The notes under the pieces were generated by a model. It was not told the DNA's origin, ran no database searches, and saw nothing but the letters and a program-made list of their open reading frames with translations. DNA of 64,000 nt from JABMOV01 sp964654545. GTDB taxonomy: Bacteria; Fidelibacterota; Marinisomatia; Marinisomatales; JABMOV01. Below are positions 35,133 through 43,866 of the stretch, in pieces. The translations under genes were made by a program, and so were the position numbers. Each line of letters opens with the position of its first letter. The stretch's first letter is position 1. The stretch covers positions 1 to 64,000 of the forward strand of contig CAZZIU010000006.1 of assembly GCA_964654545.1 (NCBI GenBank), in the 5' to 3' direction.

Positions 35133-35265
35133 ACTAATTATACAATTCCTGTCGAAGCAAGCAAGAATAACTGTGAGATTTCAAATTCATAATCAGTCAA
35201 TAACAGATTAATCTAATCCGCATATTAATTTTATATTCCTGTCTACCATTTTAGGATTTTATAGG

Positions 35266-35970
35266 ATGACAGAGAAAAAAATTGCACTTGTTACTGGTGG
35301 TAACCGCGGTATTGGACGTGAAACAGTAAAACAATTGGCAGACCTTGGAATACGGGTGTACCTCGGTTCCAGAAACGTGAAAAAGGGTGATCAGGCTGCT
35401 CAGGATTTGAAGGGGAATGGTAGGGATATCCAATGTATTGAGTTGGATGTGGCAGATGATATAAGTCGTAAACGTGCAATCGACACGATTATAAAATCGG
35501 AATCGAGACTTGATATATTAATTAACAACGCTGGTGTGTTGTTGGATTCCTCAGGGAGTTCGCTCATGACGTCACTTGATACACTCCGCAAAACCATGGA
35601 AACCAATGTATATGGTCCATTCCATTTGTCCCAATACTGCATCCCTGGAATGCGACGAAATAATTACGGTCGAATCGTGAATGTATCAAGTGGTATGGGC
35701 CAACTTTCTGATATGGGGTCAGGGTATGCCGCTTACCGCATTTCAAAAACTGCACTAAATGCCGTCACAAAAAACCTGGCTGCTGAAGTTACTGGAAGCA
35801 ACATAGCCGTTAATACCATGAGCCCCGGTTGGGTTCGTACTGATATGGGTGGAGATATGGCAAATCGATCCGTGGAACAGGGTGCAGATACGGTAGTGTG
35901 GCTGGCAACACTTCCGGAGGACGGACCGTCAGGAGGGTTTTTCAAAGATCGTGAACAAATTCCATGGTGA
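35266..35970 (+). CDS. Short-chain dehydrogenase/reductase
   Basis: A 234-residue SDR. Cofactor motif ALVTGGNRGIGRETVKQL (TGxxxGIG, about residues 9-16), NNAG at about 87, catalytic Ser in IVNVSSGMGQ, and Y-x-x-x-K in YAAYRISKTALN. The NADPH-type Arg after strand 2 (GSRNV) suggests NADPH use. It resembles carbonyl-reductase-like SDRs. The ATG of the GH20 gene overlaps its end by seven bases, so both are in one transcript. The substrate is unknown. Confidence 0.88.
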   Translation: MTEKKIALVTGGNRGIGRETVKQLADLGIRVYLGSRNVKKGDQAAQDLKGNGRDIQCIELDVADDISRKRAIDTIIKSESRLDILINNAGVLLDSSGSSLMTSLDTLRKTMETNVYGPFHLSQYCIPGMRRNNYGRIVNVSSGMGQLSDMGSGYAAYRISKTALNAVTKNLAAEVTGSNIAVNTMSPGWVRTDMGGDMANRSVEQGADTVVWLATLPEDGPSGGFFKDREQIPW

Positions 35971-38315
35971 TCTCAATGCTAAGAACACTGTCAGCCCTAC
36001 TTCTTGTACTTCTTTTTTTACCCAAAGGATGCGAACAGGATATGAAGGATATTGATCAGGCGGGAATCATACCTGCTCCCCTTGCTGTTAAGATTAATGA
36101 GGGCCAAATGTACCTACCCAGCTCGATCGCGATTTATGCTACCGATCCAGAAGCAACAAAACCGATTGTGGCAGCCCTAAAAGGTATCCTTAAGCCATCC
36201 AATGGGTTTACCATAACCGCCGGGCAGGATAAGAATGCTCATATCTCTTTGTCCATTGTCAGTGACAGATCATTAAGCGCCGAAGGATATTTCCTGGAAA
36301 TCAATCCACATAAAATTGACATGCGCGCCACCGATGCGAAAGGACTCTTTTACGCGGTGCAATCCTTTCGACAACTGTTACCACCACAGATCGAATCAAA
36401 TACACACCTGCAATTCCCCATCAAATTACCATGCCTGACCATCACCGATACACCACGATTCGGTTGGCGAGGGATGCATTTGGATGTCAGCCGTCACTTT
36501 AGAACCGTGGATGAAGTAAAGCGTTATATTGATCTCATGGCACGCCATAAAATGAACACTTTCCACTGGCATCTCATAGATGATCAGGGCTGGAGACTTG
36601 AGATTAAACAATACCCTAAACTCACATCTATCGGTGCCTGGCGAGTGGATCGGGAAGAGGAAAAAGAATGGCGAATCAGACAACCACAGCAACCGGGAGA
36701 CTCGACAACATACGGTGGTTTTTACACGCAGGACGAGGTCCGCAATGTAATCGATTATGCCCAAAAAAGATATATTACCGTCATACCGGAAATTGAGATG
36801 CCGGCTCATGTAACCAGTGCACTAGCAGCATATCCCGAATTATCCTGCACGGGAGGTCCATTTACGGTGCCGCCTGGGAGTATCTGGCCCATCACGGACA
36901 TCTATTGCGCAGGCAAGGAGACCACATTTGAGTTTCTGGAAAATGTACTGATGGAAGTCATGGCTCTGTTTCCATCACCTTACATTCATATTGGTGGCGA
37001 TGAAGCGAACAAACTGGAATGGAAACGCTGCCCCCATTGCCAGAAGCGCATTGAGCAGGAGGGATTGGCTGATGAAGCGGAATTGCAGAGTTATTTTGTT
37101 CAACGCATAGAAAAATTCTTAAATGCCAACGGGAAAAAACTGATCGGTTGGGATGAAATTATTGAGGGAGGTCTATCTCCGAACGCTACTATAATGTCAT
37201 GGCGCGGAGAGAAGGGTGGAATTGAAGCAGCAAAAAGTGGTCATGATGCTGTCATGTCGCCCGTATCTCACTGCTATTTTGATTATTATCAGGGAAACCC
37301 GGCAACTGAACCACTGGCAATTGGCGGCTTAACTTCCTTAAATAACGTGTATGCCTATGAACCTGTTCCAGCCGAGTTATCGAAGAAAGAGGGAAGGCAT
37401 ATTTTAGGTGCCCAGGGAAATTTGTGGGCAGAATACATGGCAACCTACGACCATGTGGAATATATGGCAGTACCACGGATGACAGCCCTTGCAGAGGTGG
37501 TTTGGTCCCCGGTCTCACACCGCAATTGGAATAGTTTCAGTCATCGTCTAAAAACGTTTTTGCAGCGTTTATCCTTTGCCGGTCATACCTATTCAACAGC
37601 ATCGTATGAAGTAACAATCAATGCATGTTTCGATCCTGAAAAGAAGAAAATGAAGATTACCATGACGACCGAACATCCGGGAGTGGATATTTATTATACC
37701 CTGAATGGTGAAAACCCGGGTAAATCTTCAAATTATTATCAAAATTCAATTTATGTTGATAGATCCGGGACAATAAAAGCGGTTGGTTTTCAAGATTCCA
37801 TAATGGTTGGAAAACCATCAGAGGAACCCGTTTACGTGCACAAAGCGCTCGGAAAACCAACCACATACACCTTTCCCTATAAGGAGCGGTATGCCGGCAA
37901 CGGTGAAATTCATCTTGTGGATGGATTGGAGGGTTCCAATTACTACAATGATCAAAAATGGCAGGGATTTCAACAGGATAACCTTGAAGTGGTTATTGAT
38001 CTGGAAGATATCACATCGGTTTCACAGATTTCAATTCGATTTTTATCCCGTGTATATTCCTGGATTTTTCAGCCTGCTTCGGTGCATATATCCTATTCTT
38101 TGGATAACAAAGTGTTTACTCCACTCAAGGATTTTAAAAATGAATTATCACCTGAAGATCCTAATGAGGAGATAAAGGCCTATGTATACAATGGTGAAGC
38201 ATTAAATATGCGTTACATAAAAGTTATTGGCGAAAACATTGGTGTCTGTCCCGACTGGCATAAAGGTGCCGGAGATAAAGTGTGGATTTTCGCCGATGAA
38301 ATTATCGTGAAATAA
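35964..38315 (+). CDS. GH20 beta-N-acetylhexosaminidase lipoprotein
   Basis: A 783-residue protein with a lipoprotein signal peptide (SALLLVLLFLPKGC). The GH20b-type N-terminal domain is at about 30-150. The (beta/alpha)8 catalytic domain follows: FGWRGMHLDVSRHFRTVDEV, FHWHLIDDQGWRLEIKQYP and the catalytic Asp-Glu pair in IHIGGDEANKLEW (about residue 347). The C-terminus has a Fn3/chitobiase-like segment (VDIYYTLNGENPGKSSNYYQ) and an F5/8-type-C-like domain (LEVVIDLEDITSVSQISIRF). It removes terminal GlcNAc/GalNAc from glycans at the cell surface or periplasm. An ATG at 35976 is an alternative start. Confidence 0.92.
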   Translation: MVISMLRTLSALLLVLLFLPKGCEQDMKDIDQAGIIPAPLAVKINEGQMYLPSSIAIYATDPEATKPIVAALKGILKPSNGFTITAGQDKNAHISLSIVSDRSLSAEGYFLEINPHKIDMRATDAKGLFYAVQSFRQLLPPQIESNTHLQFPIKLPCLTITDTPRFGWRGMHLDVSRHFRTVDEVKRYIDLMARHKMNTFHWHLIDDQGWRLEIKQYPKLTSIGAWRVDREEEKEWRIRQPQQPGDSTTYGGFYTQDEVRNVIDYAQKRYITVIPEIEMPAHVTSALAAYPELSCTGGPFTVPPGSIWPITDIYCAGKETTFEFLENVLMEVMALFPSPYIHIGGDEANKLEWKRCPHCQKRIEQEGLADEAELQSYFVQRIEKFLNANGKKLIGWDEIIEGGLSPNATIMSWRGEKGGIEAAKSGHDAVMSPVSHCYFDYYQGNPATEPLAIGGLTSLNNVYAYEPVPAELSKKEGRHILGAQGNLWAEYMATYDHVEYMAVPRMTALAEVVWSPVSHRNWNSFSHRLKTFLQRLSFAGHTYSTASYEVTINACFDPEKKKMKITMTTEHPGVDIYYTLNGENPGKSSNYYQNSIYVDRSGTIKAVGFQDSIMVGKPSEEPVYVHKALGKPTTYTFPYKERYAGNGEIHLVDGLEGSNYYNDQKWQGFQQDNLEVVIDLEDITSVSQISIRFLSRVYSWIFQPASVHISYSLDNKVFTPLKDFKNELSPEDPNEEIKAYVYNGEALNMRYIKVIGENIGVCPDWHKGAGDKVWIFADEIIVK

Positions 38316-38428
38316 TCATTTTTTTGCTTTAGCTGCATTTACAATTTGTTACAAACCTGAAATAATTGGTTCACACCTCTCTCAATAAACTTTCGGTGAG
38401 AAATAAATCAAACTGAAAGGAAAATACA

Positions 38429-38890
38429 ATGACAGGTAAAACAATACTCCTAATCGCGGCTGGAATAGTTTTTCTATTTATTCTGTCGGGATGCAGTCAT
38501 CGACATGGTGGTCATGCCAGGTTCAGCAAGAACCCGGAAAAACATATCTATAACATTGTCAAAGTCATGAGCAGAAAACTTGATTTAACTGACGGCCAAA
38601 AGGTTCAGGTTAATGAATTGATTCAAGGATTGGCAACCGATCTAAGTGATATAGAGAAGATGAAAATGGAGTTGCATAATACGATAGTTGATGAACTTGG
38701 TAAAGAAGAAGTGGATGTTTCCGCTTTAAATGGTGTAATAGATAATAAAGCTGAACAGATGAATTCCTTACGCTATAAAGTGGTGGATGCCTTTGCGGAA
38801 TTCCATCGTATGTTAACTCCGCAACAACGCCAGAAATTGGTGGAAAAAATAAACAAACATGATAGTCGCTTCAGAAGAATGCACCACTAA
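38429..38890 (+). CDS. Spy/CpxP-like periplasmic lipoprotein
   Basis: A 153-residue lipoprotein (signal MTGKTILLIAAGIVFLFILS, lipobox L-S-G-C). The mature part is all-helical with the LTxxQ-type motifs of the Spy/CpxP family (LDLTDGQKVQVNEL, then MLTPQQRQKLVEKI), which bind unfolded proteins or metal and tune envelope stress kinases. The His-rich start (HRHGGHARF) and end (RFRRMHH) could bind metals. Such genes commonly precede a CpxR/CpxA-like pair, and remnants of exactly that pair follow at 38932. Its own start has AAAGGAAA upstream. Confidence 0.8.
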   Translation: MTGKTILLIAAGIVFLFILSGCSHRHGGHARFSKNPEKHIYNIVKVMSRKLDLTDGQKVQVNELIQGLATDLSDIEKMKMELHNTIVDELGKEEVDVSALNGVIDNKAEQMNSLRYKVVDAFAEFHRMLTPQQRQKLVEKINKHDSRFRRMHH

Positions 38891-38897
38891 ATAAGAT

Positions 38898-38921
38898 GGA
38901 CGCTCCCTTTGGGGAGCGTCC
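38898..38921 (+). terminator. Hairpin after the Spy-like gene
   Basis: GGACGCTCCC / GGGAGCGTCC forms a 10-bp stem with the loop TTTG, eight bases after the stop codon. No T-run follows, so termination would be weak or Rho-assisted. Confidence 0.5.
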
Positions 38922-38931
38922 CCTATTCAAT

Positions 38932-38970
38932 TTGTCAAAAAGAATCCTTATCATAGACGATGATCACTGA
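38932..38970 (+). pseudogene. Response-regulator N-terminal remnant
   Basis: From TTG 38932 the frame reads MSKRILIIDDDH and then stops (TGA 38968-38970). This is the first beta strand and acidic pocket of a response regulator receiver. The rest of the protein is missing, and the kinase fragment begins immediately in another frame, so the gene has been cut by a deletion. Confidence 0.65.
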
Positions 38971-39463
38971 AATATTGGAAACCGAGCGGATTAAGAGCAA
39001 ACATGGCGGAATTACGAAGAGGAATGACGATATCATTAGCCTGGTACAATCGGTTATCGAAAACCTGCCAGATGATACTCAAGGTATCCGGATCCAGTTG
39101 CCCACTCAACCTGTCATTCTTTCGATTGACGGGCAACGTGTTCAGGTAGCCGTTAAAAACGTTATTCAAAATGCCCTGAAATACTCTCATCAATCAAAGC
39201 GACCGGTAGAAATTTCCAGTGGCCGGACAGGAAAATATTTCTATCTGATAGTAAAAGATTATGGTCCTGGTATCCCGAATGAAGACATTCCTTTTTTAAC
39301 CGAATCTTTTTATCGGGTGGACAAATCCAGGTCTAAAGAAACCGGCGGTTTTGGTTTGGGACTAAGTTTGGTGCACACTATTATGCAAGCACATGATGGT
39401 TCAATTGACATTACCAGTACGGTTGGCAAGGGAACCGAAGTTCGTTTAAAATTTCCTCTGTAA
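38960..39463 (+). pseudogene. C-terminal half of a sensor histidine kinase
   Basis: A 167-residue reading frame that begins in the second helix of a HisKA dimerisation domain (ITEILETERIKSKHGG) and continues through a complete HATPase_c domain: N box VAVKNVIQNALKYS, G1 VKDYGPGIP, F box FYRVDK and G2 GGFGLGLSLV. There is no phospho-acceptor His, sensor, HAMP or membrane segment, and an in-frame stop (TAG 38954) lies just upstream. The response-regulator start at 38932 runs into it. The simplest reading is one deletion spanning most of the regulator and the N-terminal part of the kinase (roughly 1.4 kb if the proteins were of usual size). An ATP-binding domain alone cannot signal normally. Confidence 0.75.
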
Positions 39464-39520
39464 GCTTTTTCCTGTCGGATTCATGACAACTTTGATTATT
39501 GTGAATCCTTATTTTTCGCA

Positions 39521-40258
39521 ATGTATTTTCAGGTAACCAAAACCAGGATTCCCATTCCATCAATTAGTCGTGAGCAAATGATTGAAGTAGATCGTTTGAT
39601 GATAAATCGTTTCAAAATCGAACTACCGCAAATGATGGAAATAGCTGGATACCATTTGGCCGAATTGACAATGGGAATCATTGGTGATCGTACACAACCG
39701 GTGCTGGTATTGGCCGGGTCCGGTCATAATGGCGGAGGTGGGATGGTGGCGGCCAGGCATCTTGCGAATCGTGACCTTCAGGTGCACGTCGTATTAACTG
39801 GCACACTGGAACATGTAAAACCGGTTACTGCCCAGAGGTGGGAGACATTGCAATATTTGCCTACAGTAACAATTGAGCATTTTGACTCGATAAATGGGGC
39901 GGATTATTCATCTTTTTTTGTGATAGATGCCATGGTTGGGTATGGTCTTACGGGAAAACCGAAAACAGAATTGGGTAAAATGATTCAATGGGTAAATCGG
40001 CTTAACACGCAGGTATTAGCACTTGATGCGCCATCCGGTTTGGATGTGACAAATGGAATTATAAAAACGGATAACTGCGTAAAAGCAGAAGCAACCATGA
40101 CATTGGCTTTACCAAAAATTGCTTTGACCACCAACAGAACAAAAAAGGTAGTGGGAGACCTGTATTTGGCAGATATTGGTGTACCAAATGCATTGTATAA
40201 ATCAATGGGAATCGATGTGGGGAATATTTTTTCAGAATCTTCAATCATAAGACTATGA
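39521..40258 (+). CDS. nnrE: NAD(P)H-hydrate epimerase (YjeF N-terminal family)
   Basis: A 245-residue protein. It has the YjeF_N signature LVLAGSGHNGGGGMVAARHL (about residues 67-86), the N-terminal helix ISREQMIEVDRLMIN ... LPQMMEIAGYHLAEL and FFVIDAMVGYGLTG with DAPSGLDVTNG near the C-terminus. It epimerises R- and S-NADHX so that the dehydratase can repair them. Here the dehydratase (YjeF_C) domain is not fused and no separate gene is visible in the window. The TGA stop overlaps the next ATG (40255) by three bases. Confidence 0.9.
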   Translation: MYFQVTKTRIPIPSISREQMIEVDRLMINRFKIELPQMMEIAGYHLAELTMGIIGDRTQPVLVLAGSGHNGGGGMVAARHLANRDLQVHVVLTGTLEHVKPVTAQRWETLQYLPTVTIEHFDSINGADYSSFFVIDAMVGYGLTGKPKTELGKMIQWVNRLNTQVLALDAPSGLDVTNGIIKTDNCVKAEATMTLALPKIALTTNRTKKVVGDLYLADIGVPNALYKSMGIDVGNIFSESSIIRL

Positions 40259-41151
40259 GAATTAGAAATACAATGGTATTCGCCAGTCTGCTTTTGGTAC
40301 ACTGGCTTTATCCGCAGTGTAGTACCTGACTTACTCCACAACCCTCCGTGGGAGGGAGTGATTATTCAACCGCCGTTCCAAGTGGTAATATTTCCCTTAA
40401 TCTATCTGAATCTGAACATGCCATGGTATTAGGACAGGGAGATATTTTGCTGAGTTCAGGATACAGCTATGTCGTTGCTACAATACGCAGATTGGAACAC
40501 AAGAATGTGCGTATTAAAACAATACGCAGAGGTATATCCTTGTCGGCTGCAGTTGGTTTGTATCCGGCAACCCAACTAGTAATTACCCTACCGATTGTTA
40601 AAACAGATCAACAATGGACTCCGGGAGAAGTGGGATTGCTATTACGTTGGAAACCGGGTTATTATACAAAAAAGAATACAGCATTCTTTCTTTCCAGCGG
40701 CTTGATTATTCCAAAAGATGATTCGGCCGACAGAGGAATAAATACAAATTCGTTGTTGGAGAATCGTGAAAATTTGCACAGAATATCATTCGATCGCTGG
40801 TGGCAATTAAAAAATAATTATATCTTAGGAACACAATTACTGTTGGATATTCCTTATGCCGCCCGCTATAAATATTATGAACGAGTTGTACAATTTTCCA
40901 TTTTTCAGCGTGATGAACGCTTTCGCACCCAACGGCTCATTCCGTCATTCCAAATGACCTACCGGTATGATTATAGCTTGACAGAAGAAAATGCGGGATG
41001 GTTTGTATTTGGTAATGCCAATATGGAAGTGCAAATGACACCTACTATGGCCGGAAATATCACCTGGGGAGGTCCGCTTATGGTAGGTATAAAAGGAACA
41101 CAGCTTTCTCAATCTACCCTAGCCATTGGATTACGCTGGTATCCCCAATGA
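40255..41151 (+). pseudogene. Porin-like outer-membrane protein gene interrupted by an in-frame TGA
   Basis: The ATG at 40255 opens a signal peptide (RIRNTMVFASLLLVHWLYPQ) that ends at TGA 40327-40329 after 24 codons. The same frame continues open from 40330 to the TAA/TGA region at 41151 and encodes a barrel-like protein. A GTG at 40348 would give 267 residues without a signal peptide (YVVATIRRLEHKNVRIKTIR ... ending STLAIGLRWYPQ), which could not be exported. The whole protein would be about 298 residues. A nonsense mutation, a base error (TGG Trp or CGA Arg) or readthrough are possible. No selenocysteine signs were seen, and TGA is a normal stop here (for example the overlapping upstream gene). 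No named family is recognised. Confidence 0.6.
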
Positions 41152-41155
41152 TAAA

Positions 41156-41219
41156 ATAGCAGCTGACAATTATTGCGGAATCTATGAATCATTCGAATTC
41201 AAGGTTTGTCAGCTGCTAT
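41156..41219. repeat. 14-bp perfect inverted repeat with 36-base spacer
   Basis: ATAGCAGCTGACAA at 41156-41169 is exactly repeated in inverse at 41206-41219. It lies between the porin-like gene and the epimerase gene and may be a terminator-like long hairpin or a short mobile repeat. No T-run follows. Confidence 0.55.
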
Positions 41220-41298
41220 AATAATAATGACTATATCGCATCAATAAAGTAGTCATTTGATTCATTTTTTGTTGTCATCTATATGACAGCCAGTTTAA

Positions 41299-42228
41299 AT
41301 GTATCCTATGAAAATTGCACTTTTTGGTTCCACTGGGTTCATTGGACAAGCGATAATGGAATTTGGTTTGAAACGGGGTCATCATTTTCGCATTTTAACC
41401 CGGGGTGGTAACCCCGGCGTTTCTGAGTTTGCTGAAAATATATCCTGCAGTTTTGGTTCCATTGATGATCCGGAGGCTGTTGAGTCGGTAATCCAAGGCT
41501 GTGATGCAGTAATTTATTCTGTCGGGCTCATCAGAGAATTTCCAAAGAAAAATATTTTATTTAGTACAACCCATGTTGATGGTGTTAAACATAGTGTTAA
41601 GGCAGCTGAAAAATTTGGAGTAAAGCGCTTTATCCTCATTTCTGCACACGGAATAGAATCTGCTAAGACAGCGTATCAAGTTTCGAAGCGGAGAGGTGAA
41701 GACATTGTCAGGAATAGTGCGTTGCATTGGACGATTATCCGACCATCCATGGTGTTTGGAAATCCAAGGGGAAAAATGGAAATCGCAACGCAATTGTATC
41801 AACAGATTGTAAAACCATGGATCCCGGCCCCGCTTTTTTTCGAGGGCTGGCACATAAACAAGGCAGGAAAAATGCTATTTACTCCCGTTCATAGTTTGGA
41901 CGTGGCAACAACAATAATCGAGATGTTAGAGAACATATTTGCTAAAAATGGTGTCGTAAAAATTGGGGGACCGGAATCATTAACCTGGGGGCAGATTATC
42001 AGGAGGATTGGAGAGGCAACCGGTAAAAAGAAATTATCATTACCAGTCCCTACCTGGTCGATTGGCTGGCTGGTATCATGGTTAGGAAAATATCAGTGGT
42101 TTCCCGTATCAAAAGATCAACTGGTCATGCTCATGGAGGGAAGTCAGATTATCGGATCCGACCGTGTGACAGGGAAAATTCGGTTTGACATTGAAAACCT
42201 TCGCTATTTGAAGATAAAATATGGGTAG
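41299..42228 (+). CDS. NAD(P)-binding NmrA/NDUFA9-like epimerase-family protein
   Basis: A 309-residue Rossmann protein of the atypical SDR group. The cofactor motif is KIALFGSTGFIGQAIMEFGL, with CDAVIYSVGLIREF and FILISAHGIES following; Y-x-x-x-K is YQVSKRRGE (about residue 130), then WTIIRPSMVFGNP. ATG 41308 (MKIALFG) is an equally likely start. Homologues are annotated as complex I NDUFA9-like or ubiquinone-binding proteins, or NAD-dependent epimerases. It has no membrane helix, although the C-terminus contains a hydrophobic patch (WSIGWLVSWLG). The function is not certain. Confidence 0.78.
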   Translation: MYPMKIALFGSTGFIGQAIMEFGLKRGHHFRILTRGGNPGVSEFAENISCSFGSIDDPEAVESVIQGCDAVIYSVGLIREFPKKNILFSTTHVDGVKHSVKAAEKFGVKRFILISAHGIESAKTAYQVSKRRGEDIVRNSALHWTIIRPSMVFGNPRGKMEIATQLYQQIVKPWIPAPLFFEGWHINKAGKMLFTPVHSLDVATTIIEMLENIFAKNGVVKIGGPESLTWGQIIRRIGEATGKKKLSLPVPTWSIGWLVSWLGKYQWFPVSKDQLVMLMEGSQIIGSDRVTGKIRFDIENLRYLKIKYG

Positions 42229-42321
42229 CCTCTCATATATAATTGTAGAATAAAAGGTGACTGTAACGCAAATTGAAGAGTGACGGATAATAATTAATAG
42301 TAATCAAGAAAAGGTTATGTC

Positions 42322-42717
42322 GTGGAAACATTAAATGTTAGGAAGGGATTGATCATCCTTGTCTTTGGTGTCATCGGTTGGGCAATCTGTGGAGCAATTA
42401 TGTTTATTGGAATGGAGGTTACCACACTGCGTAACGCATTGATTATCCATTCGATTGGTGCGCCCCTCGTCTTTCTTTTATTGACGATACTTTATTATAA
42501 AAAGTTCAACTATACCTCACCACTGCAAACTGCATTCAGTTTCATCTCTATCGTGATATTGCTTGATATTTTTGTGGTTGCAATACTGATTAATAAAAGC
42601 TTTGTTATGTTTAGGAGTGCCATGGGTACCTGGTTACCATTTATACTCATTTTTCTTACTACCTATATTGCGGGCAATAAAATAATGCAAAATGTGACAT
42701 CGAAAATTTCAAGATAG
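42322..42717 (+). CDS. Four-helix membrane protein of unknown function
   Basis: A 131-residue protein with GTG start at 42322 and AAAAGG upstream. It has four hydrophobic segments (LIILVFGVIGWAICGAIMFI; LIIHSIGAPLVFLLLTILYY; FSFISIVILLDIFVVAILIN; TWLPFILIFLTTYIAG). No family is recognised and no charged or catalytic motif is visible. It is 49 bases upstream of the MBL-like gene, in the same direction, and the NiSOD gene follows that. Confidence 0.55.
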   Translation: METLNVRKGLIILVFGVIGWAICGAIMFIGMEVTTLRNALIIHSIGAPLVFLLLTILYYKKFNYTSPLQTAFSFISIVILLDIFVVAILINKSFVMFRSAMGTWLPFILIFLTTYIAGNKIMQNVTSKISR

Positions 42718-42766
42718 ACAACTTTTTCAATGATTGGATTCTAGGAATAAAAACCACTGTATAGTT

Positions 42767-43384
42767 ATGGAGAACCTGACAAAACATGTATATACCTGGG
42801 AAGCGCATCATCCCGAATGGAAAGAGAATGTTCGGAGTGCAGCAATTGAATTAGAAAATAAATTCATTCTGATTGATCCTTTAATACCCCCTGGCGCAGC
42901 AGGTGATTCTATTTGGGAATTGATTGAAAAATCGCTGCACCAGGGCAAAGAAGTTCATAGTATGCTCACCGTCTTTTATCATCAACGGAGTACACAAGCA
43001 ATTCTGGATAAATACGCGAGGCAAGTCATCATTTGGTATCCAAATGAAGGAAGAGAATTGAATATCGCCGCCAACCGATTTTCTCCAGGTGCGTTATTGC
43101 CTTGTAACATTCAGGCATTAAAGACAGAACGCAAGTTTGAGGTGTTATTCTGGTTTCAAAAAGATAAGGTTCTATTCTCTGGTGATGTATTACTTGGTGG
43201 AAAACGTGATCCATTGCGGGTGTGCCCAAAAAGTTGGTTGCATAATACAAACCGGAATGAGCTGGCCGAATCGCTAGAGTACTTATTGAAGTGGCCAATT
43301 GACATTATCCACGTAGGACATGGAAAACCAATTATTAGAAATGCAATCTCGATACTTAATCAAGCTTTACAACGTGCAAAATAG
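42767..43384 (+). CDS. Metallo-beta-lactamase-fold protein with missing zinc motif
   Basis: A 205-residue protein; the ATG at 42767 is preferred to a TTG further upstream. The MBL fold is recognisable in RSAAIELENKFILIDPLIPP, KVLFSGDVLLGG (SGD) and IIHVGHGKPI (GHG). The first metal motif HxHxDH is replaced by FYHQRST, so the usual dinuclear zinc centre cannot form in full; it may bind one metal or none. The role is unknown, possibly a degenerate hydrolase. Confidence 0.65.
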   Translation: MENLTKHVYTWEAHHPEWKENVRSAAIELENKFILIDPLIPPGAAGDSIWELIEKSLHQGKEVHSMLTVFYHQRSTQAILDKYARQVIIWYPNEGRELNIAANRFSPGALLPCNIQALKTERKFEVLFWFQKDKVLFSGDVLLGGKRDPLRVCPKSWLHNTNRNELAESLEYLLKWPIDIIHVGHGKPIIRNAISILNQALQRAK

Positions 43385-43407
43385 ATAAAACAAACCAAGA
43401 GGAAGAA

Positions 43408-43851
43408 ATGAAAACATCATCATTTTCGCTACCGTTCATCATTGTCATAATGACGGTGGGATCTTTACTATATGGTCATTGTGAAATTCCCTGTGGTATT
43501 TACGATGACGAAGCTCGATTCAACTTATTGGAAGAGCATGTCACGACCATTGAAAAATCCATGCAGCAAATCACAAAAATGGAAAACGAAGAACAAACCG
43601 TCTCAAATCAATATGTTCGCTGGATCATGAACAAAGAAGAGCATGCCACAGATTTTCAACATATTGTTACCCAGTACTTCATGACGCAGCGCATAAAACC
43701 TGATACAGAATCCTATGCGGATAAATTGGCGCTGCTCCATAAGATGTTGATAGCCAGTATGAAATGCAAACAAACGACCGATTTGCGCTATGTGGAAGAA
43801 TTACGTGATTTGATTGAGAAATTCCACGTTCTGTACAGCGATCATCACTAA
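43408..43851 (+). CDS. sodN: Exported nickel superoxide dismutase
   Basis: A 147-residue protein. A Sec signal peptide (SFSLPFIIVIMTVGSLLYG) ends exactly before HCEIPCGIY (H24, C25, C29, Y32), the nickel hook of NiSOD (consensus HCxxPCGxY). Cleavage after G23 would free His1 as the nickel ligand. The rest is the four-helix NiSOD core (ARFNLLEEHVTTIEKSMQQI, HKMLIASMKCKQTTDLRYVE). Classical NiSODs have a short leader removed by SodX; here signal peptidase could do this. It converts superoxide to H2O2 and O2 in the periplasm, beside an exported methionine sulfoxide reductase. AAGAGGAAG precedes the ATG. Confidence 0.93.
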   Translation: MKTSSFSLPFIIVIMTVGSLLYGHCEIPCGIYDDEARFNLLEEHVTTIEKSMQQITKMENEEQTVSNQYVRWIMNKEEHATDFQHIVTQYFMTQRIKPDTESYADKLALLHKMLIASMKCKQTTDLRYVEELRDLIEKFHVLYSDHH

Positions 43852-43866
43852 TCTAATTAATTATTC

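Noticed and set aside
40327..40329. TGA as selenocysteine or as tryptophan codon
   Set aside because: The residue lies in a signal-peptide junction, no SECIS-like hairpin was evident right after it, and other genes in the window stop at TGA.
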